In this document: positions 43,151 through 50,165 of the stretch, piece after piece
Position numbering within the stretch: the stretch's first letter is position 1
Layout: every line of letters begins with the position of its first letter
Assembly (NCBI GenBank): GCA_048267965.1
Contig: JBLWWK010000015.1
Coordinates: 1-64,000, forward strand
Direction: 5' to 3'
DNA length: 64,000 nt
Source: GCA-2705995 sp048267965
GTDB taxonomy: Bacteria > Bacteroidota > Bacteroidia > Flavobacteriales_G > Salibacteraceae
The notes under the pieces: model-generated
What the model was told of the DNA's origin: nothing
What the model saw: only the letters and a program-made list of their open reading frames with translations
Databases searched by the model: none
Translations under genes and position numbers: made by a program

Positions 43151-43354
43151 ATGAACAAAAAATTATTATTCGCTTTAGCCATTGTTAGTTTGTTAGGTGC
43201 ATCGTGTTCGAAATGTTACGATTGCCGAACTCAAGTAGAAATCACCGATGGCAACGGTAATGTAATCAGTACCGAAGAGCGCACCGAAGAAGTGTGTACG
43301 GCTAGTAAAGACGAAGTAGACGACAAAGAATCAGAAGGTTACGATTGCTCTTGA
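43151..43354 (+). CDS. Small cysteine-rich lipoprotein
   Basis: A 67-residue protein. The lipobox LLGASC (Cys about residue 19) is followed by SKCYDCR; further Cys residues occur in EEVC and YDCS. The four non-lipidated cysteines (CYDC, C, C) could form two disulfides or a metal site. The rest is acidic. Its function is unknown. An intrinsic terminator overlaps its stop codon, which supports it as a real expressed gene. Confidence 0.7.
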   Translation: MNKKLLFALAIVSLLGASCSKCYDCRTQVEITDGNGNVISTEERTEEVCTASKDEVDDKESEGYDCS

Positions 43355-43371
43355 TCGAAGAGCAATTTTTT
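43344..43371 (+). terminator. Intrinsic terminator overlapping the stop of the small Cys-rich lipoprotein gene
   Basis: ATTGCTCTT (43344-43352) pairs perfectly with AAGAGCAAT (43358-43366) around a 5-base loop, followed by six T. The TGA stop (43352-43354) lies in the stem/loop. Confidence 0.9.
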
Positions 43372-43714
43372 AACCACCCGCTTTTTTCACATTGTATCCT
43401 TTTTTGGTGAGTAATTGTACCATCTTGTCTCGGTGATCGCCTTGAATAAGAATTTCTCCATCCTTGGCAGAACCGCCCACTCCACAGCTCGATTTTAACT
43501 CTTTCGAAAGGTCTTTTAAGTCGTCTTGGGTTCCTACAAAACCTTTTACAACAGAAACTATTTTATTGCCTCCTTTGCGATCTAACCATATTTTAAGGTG
43601 CTGTTCGCTAGGTTCTAATGTGATTTCTTCTTCTTCTTCGTTAAAAGCATACGAGAAGTTAGAATTGGTAGAATAGACTACACCCTCTCTGTTTTTTTTG
43701 CTTTTTTTAGCCAT
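43370..43714 (-). CDS. SUI1/YciH-type translation initiation factor
   Basis: A 114-residue cytosolic protein with the eIF1/SUI1 fold in its C-terminal 75 residues: IWLDRKGGNKIVSVVKGFVG, LSKELKSSCGVGGSAKDGEILIQGDHRDKMVQLL. Bacterial YciH binds the 30S subunit and influences initiation fidelity. An N-terminal basic tail (MAKKSKKNREG) and an acidic EEEEEITLEP stretch precede it. The promoter TTG-N18-TACCTTTG ends 4 bases from the ATG, so a leaderless mRNA is likely for a gene that itself acts in initiation. Confidence 0.9.
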   Translation of the reverse strand: MAKKSKKNREGVVYSTNSNFSYAFNEEEEEITLEPSEQHLKIWLDRKGGNKIVSVVKGFVGTQDDLKDLSKELKSSCGVGGSAKDGEILIQGDHRDKMVQLLTKKGYNVKKAGG

Positions 43715-43718
43715 GCGA

Positions 43719-43747
43719 CAAAGGTATTATAAGTTGAAAAAAGCCAA
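43719..43747 (-). promoter_or_regulatory. Promoter of the SUI1-family gene
   Basis: On the minus strand TTG (plus 43745-43747), 18 bases, TACCTTTG (plus 43719-43726), then TCGC and ATG. Confidence 0.65.
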
Positions 43748-43754
43748 AAACTAT

Positions 43755-44384
43755 CTACGGTTTTGTCAATATCGCAGTGCACTGACTGGTGCCGAAAATA
43801 TTCGAATAATCAATTACCATCGTAATTTCATTCCGCAAAGAGTTAATCTCTCCCGCAGCAGAAAAAGTGATAAAACCAGCGCCAGCAGTTTGCTCAACTA
43901 AGAAAATAGAATCTTGGTTTACAAAACCGGCAACGGGTGTGTTGCCAAAAGCTAAAAACGGTTGTATGTAAATGCTGTCTTCTATTTGGGGAGGAAACGA
44001 AACTATTTGTTCTTGAGCTAACGAAAACTGAATTCCACAATCAGAAGTAGCTTGCCAAGTGCCAGCGAATTTTTCTCGCACATCAATGCAGCTGCCATCA
44101 TCTTGGGTAGCTTCGGGGTTGTAATTTTCAGATTTAGGATTAGTACATCCTTCAATGATGCAACTGCCATCATCTAGGGTCGCTTGCGGATTATAGTTGG
44201 TAGAGTTCGGGTTCATGCATCCGCGAATATCGGTGGCATAAACACAATTATTGCTATTTTCGGTAGCGTTTCCGTCAAAATTTAACGCAAAAGGGTCGGT
44301 GCATCCCTCTTGATTTTTGGAGCATGCGGTAATCAATAAAAAACCGAATAAAACCGCTAAAAGATGAAATTTGACTGTTTTCAT
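43755..44384 (-). CDS. Lipoprotein with three GCTDPxxxNYNPxAxxDDGSC repeats
   Basis: A 209-residue lipoprotein (lipobox LLITAC, Cys about 21). Three tandem repeats of about 23 residues (about 28-98) run GC(T/M)(D/N)P..(N)(Y/F)(N/D)..AT..D(D)GSC, the first degenerate. This acidic repeat with a Cys pair is common in secreted proteins of marine Bacteroidota; the conserved Asp/Asn suggests calcium binding. The C-terminal half (KFAGTWQATSDCG onward) resembles a small lipocalin-like beta domain. The ATG shares TAATG with the stop of the upstream EGF-type lipoprotein, so the two are one operon. Confidence 0.8.
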   Translation of the reverse strand: MKTVKFHLLAVLFGFLLITACSKNQEGCTDPFALNFDGNATENSNNCVYATDIRGCMNPNSTNYNPQATLDDGSCIIEGCTNPKSENYNPEATQDDGSCIDVREKFAGTWQATSDCGIQFSLAQEQIVSFPPQIEDSIYIQPFLAFGNTPVAGFVNQDSIFLVEQTAGAGFITFSAAGEINSLRNEITMVIDYSNIFGTSQCTAILTKP

Positions 44385-44866
44385 TACGGTAGATTTATTT
44401 TTTCACCAGTTGCCGAACAATTGTTTACTGCGCCATCCAATTCGAACGTGTATTCAAGAGTTAATACTTCGTTTTGGTAGGAACCCGATCCTGATATAAA
44501 ACCAAATTGATAGGTCTGTTTTGGAATTTCAAACCCAGTTCTAGAGGCCATGGCCATTACGGAAATAGGTTCGTTTAGAAGGTTGTTAATATATAGATAG
44601 TCTCCCCGATTGGCATTTCTTGAAATATGGATAAAGGACGATGGATTTTCGCATTCTCCATCTAAAGAAAATGTTCCTAGGAAATTAGCTCGAAATTCTT
44701 GTTCGCATTCTGCACCCGAAAAGCCAATGGGACAATCGCATTCGCCATCAAAACAAACGCTGCCGTTAACGCAACTTACATCTTTACAATTGTTTGTGCA
44801 TTGAGTAAACAAAAGTACGCAAGCAGTAATAAGGGCTTTGTGAAGTAGAAGTTTCCCTATGCTCAT
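44384..44866 (-). CDS. Lipoprotein with an EGF-like domain
   Basis: A 160-residue lipoprotein (lipobox LLFTQC, Cys about 23). Directly after it comes an EGF-like module CKDVSCVNGSVCFDGECDC, continuing PIGFSGAECEQ, with six cysteines in the usual order (about residues 27-54). The remaining 100 residues form a beta-rich domain of unknown type. Proteins with one EGF followed by such a domain are typical of Bacteroidota lipoproteins. First gene of a two-gene operon with the GCTDP-repeat lipoprotein. Confidence 0.8.
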   Translation of the reverse strand: MSIGKLLLHKALITACVLLFTQCTNNCKDVSCVNGSVCFDGECDCPIGFSGAECEQEFRANFLGTFSLDGECENPSSFIHISRNANRGDYLYINNLLNEPISVMAMASRTGFEIPKQTYQFGFISGSGSYQNEVLTLEYTFELDGAVNNCSATGEKINLP

Positions 44867-44933
44867 TATTAAAGGTTCAATTTACTTTCGAAGATAGGCT
44901 ATTTTTAAGAGAATTATAACCACTATAAATGCT

Positions 44934-44962
44934 TTGAAGCCCTACTTATAATGCTAATTTTG
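44934..44962 (+). promoter_or_regulatory. Promoter of the 2-oxoacid dehydrogenase E1 gene
   Basis: TTG (44934-44936), 18 bases, TAATTTTG (44955-44962), then 23 bases to the ATG at 44986. The -7 box is identical to that of the E2 gene promoter at 22376-22383. Confidence 0.65.
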
Positions 44963-44985
44963 GAACCCGATTTAAGAAAATAAAC

Positions 44986-46965
44986 ATGATAAAGTTTGAT
45001 CGATCTGGTTTCTCAGATACCGAATTAAAAGATATTTACAAGCAGATTTTGCTTCCTCGAATGATTGAAGAAAAAATGTTGATTCTTCTTCGTCAAGGTA
45101 AAATCTCAAAATGGTTTTCTGGCTATGGACAAGAAGCGGTTTCTGTAGGAGCCACTTTAGCCATGGAAAAAGAAGAATTTATTCTTCCGATGCACAGAAA
45201 TTTAGGCGTTTTCACAGCGCGTGAATTACCGTTAGACCGATTATTCGCACAATTTCAAGGAAAGCCACATGGGTTTACCAATGGCCGTGATCGTTCTTTT
45301 CACTTTGGTGCAAAAGACTACAACATTGTAGGGATGATTTCTCATTTGGGACCACAAATGGGCGTGGCTGATGGTATTGGTTTATCTGATCTTTTAGATA
45401 AGAAAGAAAGCGCTACCCTTGTAGTTACAGGCGATGGTGGAGCCAGTGAGGGTGATTTTCACGAGTCGTTAAATGTAGCTGCTGTTTGGAATTTGCCCGT
45501 TATTTTTATGGTTGAAAATAACTCTTGGGGGTTAAGTACACCTAGTAAAGAGCAGTTTAACCACAACCAATTTGTTGATAAGGCCATTGGCTACGGAATT
45601 GAAGGCGTTCAAGTAAATGGCAATAATATTCTTGAAGTAATCAAAACCATGAAAACGGTAGCGGAAGATATTCGTAAGAACCCGAAACCGGTAATAGTGG
45701 AGATGATGACTTTCAGAATGCGCGGCCATGAAGAAGCGTCTGGAACCAAATACTATCCTGAAGGTATTCAAGATGAATGGTCGAAAAAAGATCCGGTCAA
45801 TAATTTTGAGCATTTCTTGCTAGAAACCAAGGTGATTTCGCAAGAAGAAGTTGATGCTTTAAAAGCCGATATTAAAGAGCAGATTAACAAGGGGTTAGAA
45901 GTGGCTACAGCTGCCGAAGAGGTCACTTTTAATAAGGAGAAAGAACTTGCAGATTTATATGCTCCTTTTTCTTTTCAAGAGCAAAAACCAGAAGGCAAGG
46001 TTGAAGATATGCGCTTGATAGATGCCATTTCTGATGGCTTAAAGCATGCTATGCTTAAGCACGATAATTTGGTGCTAATGGGCCAAGATATTGCTGAGTA
46101 TGGAGGCGTTTTTAAAATTACCGATGGTTTTGTGAGCCAATTTGGGAAAGACCGCGTTAGAAATACTCCATTGTGTGAATCGGCCATTTTAGGAACCGCA
46201 CTCGGTTTATCGATAAAAGGCAAGAAAGCGATGATGGAAATGCAATTTGCTGATTTTGTCTCAGAAGGAATTACCCAAATTTGTAACAACTTAGCTAAGA
46301 TTCATTACCGTTGGGGCCAAAATGCAGATGTAGTTGTGCGTATGCCAACGGGCGCTGGAGTAGGAGCGGGGCCGTTCCACTCTCAATCGAACGAAGCTTG
46401 GTTTACCCATGTTCCTGGTTTAAAAATTGCCTATCCTGCTTTCCCAGAAGATGCGAAAGGTTTGTTGTTAACCGCCTTTGAAGATCCCAATCCGGTGATG
46501 TTTTTCGAGCACAAAGCCTTGTATAGAAGCTTGTCAGGATCGGTTCCTACCGAGTATTATAACTTGCCTTTTGGTAAGGCTAGAGTGGTTTCTGAAGGAA
46601 CCGATTTGTCTATTATTACGTACGGAATGGGTGTGCATTGGGCATTGCAACTTGAAGAAAAGCATCCAGAGTGGAATTTAGAGATTGTTGATTTGCGCAC
46701 ACTGGCTCCGTTAGATTATGCAACTATTGAGCAATCAGTAGAAAAAACGGGCAAGGTATTGGTATTGCACGAAGACACACTTTTTGGCGGAATTGGTGGT
46801 GAAATTGCTGCTTATATTGGAGAAAACTGTTTTGAACATTTAGATGCTCCAGTTATGAGAAGTGGAAGCTTAGATATTCCGGTTCCGTTTCACCCAACCT
46901 TAGAGGCTGGTTTCTTGGCCAATGCAGAGTTAGAAGAAAAATTAACGAAGCTAATGACTTACTAA
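44986..46965 (+). CDS. Fused alpha/beta E1 component of a 2-oxoacid (branched-chain type) dehydrogenase
   Basis: A 659-residue thiamin-diphosphate enzyme. Residues 1-325 are the alpha part with the TPP motif GDGGASEGDFHESLNVAAVW and closing VENN, and 335-659 the beta part (MGQDIAEYGGVFKITDGF, MPTGAGVGAGPFHSQSNEAWF, EDTLFGGIGGEIAAYI). It decarboxylates a 2-oxoacid and acylates the lipoyl group of E2. Fusion of both chains is common in Bacteroidota. The likely E2 is the gene at 21030-22352, which has the same -7 box, although the two genes are far apart. No E3 gene is in the window. It carries an exact 12-mer motif at 46542-46553. Confidence 0.9.
   Translation: MIKFDRSGFSDTELKDIYKQILLPRMIEEKMLILLRQGKISKWFSGYGQEAVSVGATLAMEKEEFILPMHRNLGVFTARELPLDRLFAQFQGKPHGFTNGRDRSFHFGAKDYNIVGMISHLGPQMGVADGIGLSDLLDKKESATLVVTGDGGASEGDFHESLNVAAVWNLPVIFMVENNSWGLSTPSKEQFNHNQFVDKAIGYGIEGVQVNGNNILEVIKTMKTVAEDIRKNPKPVIVEMMTFRMRGHEEASGTKYYPEGIQDEWSKKDPVNNFEHFLLETKVISQEEVDALKADIKEQINKGLEVATAAEEVTFNKEKELADLYAPFSFQEQKPEGKVEDMRLIDAISDGLKHAMLKHDNLVLMGQDIAEYGGVFKITDGFVSQFGKDRVRNTPLCESAILGTALGLSIKGKKAMMEMQFADFVSEGITQICNNLAKIHYRWGQNADVVVRMPTGAGVGAGPFHSQSNEAWFTHVPGLKIAYPAFPEDAKGLLLTAFEDPNPVMFFEHKALYRSLSGSVPTEYYNLPFGKARVVSEGTDLSIITYGMGVHWALQLEEKHPEWNLEIVDLRTLAPLDYATIEQSVEKTGKVLVLHEDTLFGGIGGEIAAYIGENCFEHLDAPVMRSGSLDIPVPFHPTLEAGFLANAELEEKLTKLMTY
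46542..46553 (-). repeat. Exact copy of the 12-mer TCGGTAGGAACC (minus orientation) inside E1
   Basis: Reads GGTTCCTACCGA within the E1 coding sequence (residues VPT). Confidence 0.9.
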
Positions 46966-47039
46966 TATCGTTTGTCAAGTATCTGTATCTTTACCCTAAC
47001 AGATTGCTTTTTTGGAAAGAAATTTGTTGTTATTCAGAT

Positions 47040-47630
47040 ATGCGATACGCTTTCATCATACTATTTACTTTATTCGTGGCTGGTTCGTTTGCTCAAGAAA
47101 ACGAACCAGCTACTGGTTCTAGCGTATATCGAGGTACCGTTTATCAAGGCGATACCATTGCTAACATTACTTTACGAACTCATCAGCTAACAGAACGCAG
47201 AACGTGGAAAGACCGTAGAGCGTATGTTCGTTACACTAAGCTTTCTAAAAAGGTGAAAAAGGTGTATCCGTATGCTCAATTAGCTGGGCAGAAGTTAGAG
47301 GCATATGCGCATCAACTAGATTCGGTTAAGACTGAAAGAGAAAGAAAAGTCTTTTACAAGAAGGTAGAGAAAGAACTACGAGAAGAGTACGAAGGCGAAC
47401 TTAAAAAACTAACCATCTCAGAGGGGAGAATCTTGGTAAAACTAATCGATAGAGAAACCGGAAACACCAGTTATCAATTAGTAGAAGATTTGAGAGGTAA
47501 GTTTAGTGCCTTTTTTTGGCAAGGCTTAGCGCGCGTTTTCGGTCAAAATTTAAAATCAAATTACGATCCGCAAGGTGAAGATCGAGAAATTGAGTTTATT
47601 GTTCAGCAAATAGAAGCGGGTTTGATTTAA
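47040..47630 (+). CDS. DUF4294 domain-containing secreted protein
   Basis: A 196-residue exported protein. The signal peptide MRYAFIILFTLFVAGSFAQ is followed by YQGDTIANITL and the core RRAYVRYTKLSKKVKKVYPYAQLAGQKLEAY, characteristic of DUF4294, a Bacteroidota family of unknown function. The C-terminus is helical (GLARVFGQNLKSNYDPQGEDREIEFIVQQIE). I start at the ATG at 47040; the longer frame from 47004 would put 12 residues before the signal peptide. It is convergent with the response-regulator gene, with 8 bases between them. Confidence 0.85.
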   Translation: MRYAFIILFTLFVAGSFAQENEPATGSSVYRGTVYQGDTIANITLRTHQLTERRTWKDRRAYVRYTKLSKKVKKVYPYAQLAGQKLEAYAHQLDSVKTERERKVFYKKVEKELREEYEGELKKLTISEGRILVKLIDRETGNTSYQLVEDLRGKFSAFFWQGLARVFGQNLKSNYDPQGEDREIEFIVQQIEAGLI

Positions 47631-47638
47631 CCGATTGT

Positions 47639-48103
47639 TTAGTCTAACAATTTCTGGCGTAATAAAAATTCTAATTGCTGATTCGCTTTTTTCAACTTCT
47701 CTAGCAATTCTTTATTTTCTTTACGTAGGCTAAAAACTTCGTAAGCATTTTCGATGTTCATGCGTAACTCTTGCTCATTCCAAGGTTTGGTAATATAACG
47801 GTAAATCTGCCCTTGGTTAATGGCGTTTATTACGGCCTCGATATCTGTATAACCTGTTAGTAGAATACGGATAGGGTCTGGATACTTATCTAAGATAGAT
47901 ACCAAAAACTCTACACCAGATTCATCGGGCATACGTTGATCAGTGATAATAATATCTACTGATTCTTTTTCGAGTAGTTTGCGGCCTTCTGCCGCAGAAA
48001 TGGCTAGATGAATTTTATAATCTCTTCTAAAGGTAGCTTTAAAAGCGGTGAGATTGTTTTCTTCATCGTCAATATAAAGGATTGAAATTTTAGAATCTCC
48101 CAT
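47639..48103 (-). CDS. Response regulator (receiver domain with C-terminal coiled coil)
   Basis: A 154-residue cytosolic protein. The receiver domain (about 6-125) has the acidic pocket IDDEEN, phospho-acceptor Asp55 in IITDQRMP, the Thr in LLTG, and the Lys in ITKPWNE. The last 30 residues form a coiled coil (KENKELLEKLKKANQQLEFLL) and not a DNA-binding or enzymatic output domain. It is more than half identical, by eye, to the receiver of the hybrid kinase at 52316-53410. It is transcribed away from the ThiF/acyltransferase/kinase cluster and is probably a partner of it. Confidence 0.9.
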   Translation of the reverse strand: MGDSKISILYIDDEENNLTAFKATFRRDYKIHLAISAAEGRKLLEKESVDIIITDQRMPDESGVEFLVSILDKYPDPIRILLTGYTDIEAVINAINQGQIYRYITKPWNEQELRMNIENAYEVFSLRKENKELLEKLKKANQQLEFLLRQKLLD

Positions 48104-48324
48104 TAGTCATTTTGAATTATCGCGAGCGAATATAAATATAAAAAATAGGCTTGGATTCATTCATCCACCGTATTTTCTGAACATTGTCTCAAGATGAGTA
48201 TAAGTTAAAAAAGATGATTAAATGATAAAACACAAGCTTTATTATTATTTCTATTTTTCGCCCCATTCAGAATTACCCTGTTAAAAGAACAAACCTTAAA
48301 TTACACCTACCATAATTCATTGTT

Positions 48325-49422
48325 ATGCTAGAAAATTCAACTCAATCCCCAGAGTGTAAAGATTCGGCTTTTGAACCTTTGGTTCTCAATCCAAAAGACG
48401 AGAGTGCATTTAAAACGATATCAGAATACAGAGAACAAGCAAAAGTTCGAGTTGTTGACTCAATTCGTTCACAAATTCGCGAGTTATTAAAATTGCGTAA
48501 CCCAGCAGAGTTTGGTTCCTACCAAGATTTAGACGAAAGAATTACCCGTTATCTGGGAGAAAACCCCGATGAATATGGAGTTTGGGTTTTTTACCCTTGG
48601 AGAAACACGCTCGTTCACATTGTGGGCGAAGCAGAATTTATTGAACTGCGAACCAACCGAAATCAGTATAAGATAACAGTAGAAGAACAGCGATTATTAG
48701 CGAAGAAAACCATTGGAGTTATTGGTTTATCGGTGGGTAATTCTGTAGCGATTACCTTAGCTATGGAGCGCATTGGTGGCCATTTAGTTCTTGCTGATTT
48801 TGACCACCTTGAAGTGAGCAACTTGAATAGAATTCGCAGTGGATTGCCAGATTTAGACCTGAGTAAAGCAGTAATTGCAGCTCGACAAATTGCCGAAATA
48901 GATCCTTTTATAAAAATCACATTATTTTCTGATGGTCTTACCGAAGACAATATGCAAAACTTTTTTACTGGTGATGGAACCCGTAAATTAGATGCAGTAG
49001 TTGAGGTTTGCGACAGCATCCATCTGAAAATAAAAAGTCGTTTCAAAGCGCGCGAACTGGGAGTTCCGGTGGTTATGGATACCAACGATAAAGGAATGGT
49101 AGACATAGAACGGTTCGATTTAGAACCTGACCGACCTATTTTTCACGGCTACTTAGAAGAAGAACAAGTAAAAAATATTGATGCAGTGGCTGGAGATGAA
49201 ATGCTCAAAATTGTGTCACAAATTATTAGTTTAGGCGATGTGTCTGAACGATTGAAACTTTCGATGCCAGAAATTGGGAAAACGATTACCTCTTGGCCTC
49301 AGCTCGCTTCAGGTGTTTCTTTAGGAGGAGCTATCTCTGCCAATGTTGTTAGAAGAATGATGCTGAATCAGTTTTCTAAAAGCGGAAGGTTTTATGTTGA
49401 TCTCGATGGTTTAATTAAGTAG
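48325..49422 (+). CDS. ThiF/E1-like adenylyltransferase, Rv1355c-type
   Basis: A 365-residue cytosolic protein. About 115 N-terminal residues of their own type precede a ThiF (UBA/E1-like) fold. IGVIGLSVGNSVAITLAMERIGG is the nucleotide loop (GLSVG in place of GxGGxG), and ADFDHLEVSNLNRI is the E1 signature with the Asp and Arg that bind ATP. DGLTEDNMQNFF, then VEVCDSIHLK and VPVVMDTNDKG, match Rv1355c-like proteins; those usually carry a C-terminal nitroreductase-like half, which is absent here. E1-like enzymes activate a carboxylate (protein C-terminus or small acid) with ATP. It is followed by an acyltransferase-like gene after 10 bases and a histidine kinase. Confidence 0.82.
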   Translation: MLENSTQSPECKDSAFEPLVLNPKDESAFKTISEYREQAKVRVVDSIRSQIRELLKLRNPAEFGSYQDLDERITRYLGENPDEYGVWVFYPWRNTLVHIVGEAEFIELRTNRNQYKITVEEQRLLAKKTIGVIGLSVGNSVAITLAMERIGGHLVLADFDHLEVSNLNRIRSGLPDLDLSKAVIAARQIAEIDPFIKITLFSDGLTEDNMQNFFTGDGTRKLDAVVEVCDSIHLKIKSRFKARELGVPVVMDTNDKGMVDIERFDLEPDRPIFHGYLEEEQVKNIDAVAGDEMLKIVSQIISLGDVSERLKLSMPEIGKTITSWPQLASGVSLGGAISANVVRRMMLNQFSKSGRFYVDLDGLIK

Positions 49423-49432
49423 TAGTTGAGCA

Positions 49433-50143
49433 ATGATTCGAATTAGAGCATTTAAAGCAACCAGTGATCAAGAGTCTTGTGAACTTTTTGCTTCTGGACA
49501 CGAGCAGGTGTTAAGAGATTTTGGGGTAATAAAAGTAACCTCTTCGAATAAAGAGTGGTTTGGAGATCCTAATGTTTATGTAATTTTAGTTGAGAATGAA
49601 GATGGCAGCCAGGTTTATGGCGGTGCTCGAATTCATTTGGCGGGTTCTGGAAATCCGCTTCCGGTAGAAAATGCCGTGGGCGAGATGGATCCAAAAATCT
49701 ACGAACGCATTGCATCTGACATGAAAGATGGAGTAGGCGAAATGTGTGGATTATGGAATGCCAAAGAGGTGAGAGGTTCTGGCGTGAGTAAATTACTTAC
49801 AAAAGCGAGCGTTGCTAAGGCAGGAGCCCATATTGCCAATCTCTTGAAGATTAAAACACTTTGGGTACTTTGTGCTCCGTATACCGTGAAAATGGTGCAA
49901 AAAGCAGGTTTTAAAATCGAAGAAGATTTAGGAGACAATGGTACGTTTCCGTATCCGAAGCCCGATTGGTTGGCTACTGTTTTGGCTTTGAGAGATACCG
50001 ACACGTTAAATTCTGCCGACTCTGACGAAAGAGCCGAAATTTTTGACCTACGCACTACCCCAAAGCAAAATAGGGTTGAGAAAGGTCCCAAAGGTGAATT
50101 GATAATCGAATATGATCTTTACATTGAAGATTTAGTTGATTGA
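49433..50143 (+). CDS. GNAT/N-acyltransferase superfamily protein (autoinducer-synthase/FeeM-like layout)
   Basis: A 236-residue cytosolic protein. The fold pattern is GNAT-like: DPNVYVILVENEDGSQVYGGARIHL (beta strands with an Arg), then VGEMCGLWNAKEVRGSGVSKLLTKASVAKAGAHI, a pyrophosphate-loop and helix region, and LWVLCAPYTVKMVQKAGFKI as the final strand-helix. The order of an ARIH-type strand and an acidic GEMxGLW strand recalls LuxI and FeeM N-acyl synthases, but this is a weak resemblance judged by eye. The C-terminal 60 residues are extra. It lies between the ThiF gene (10 bases) and the 7TM kinase (22 bases); it may acylate the product of, or supply the substrate for, the ThiF enzyme. 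Confidence 0.65.
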   Translation: MIRIRAFKATSDQESCELFASGHEQVLRDFGVIKVTSSNKEWFGDPNVYVILVENEDGSQVYGGARIHLAGSGNPLPVENAVGEMDPKIYERIASDMKDGVGEMCGLWNAKEVRGSGVSKLLTKASVAKAGAHIANLLKIKTLWVLCAPYTVKMVQKAGFKIEEDLGDNGTFPYPKPDWLATVLALRDTDTLNSADSDERAEIFDLRTTPKQNRVEKGPKGELIIEYDLYIEDLVD

Positions 50144-50165
50144 TTTCTTACAACCACGTTTACAA

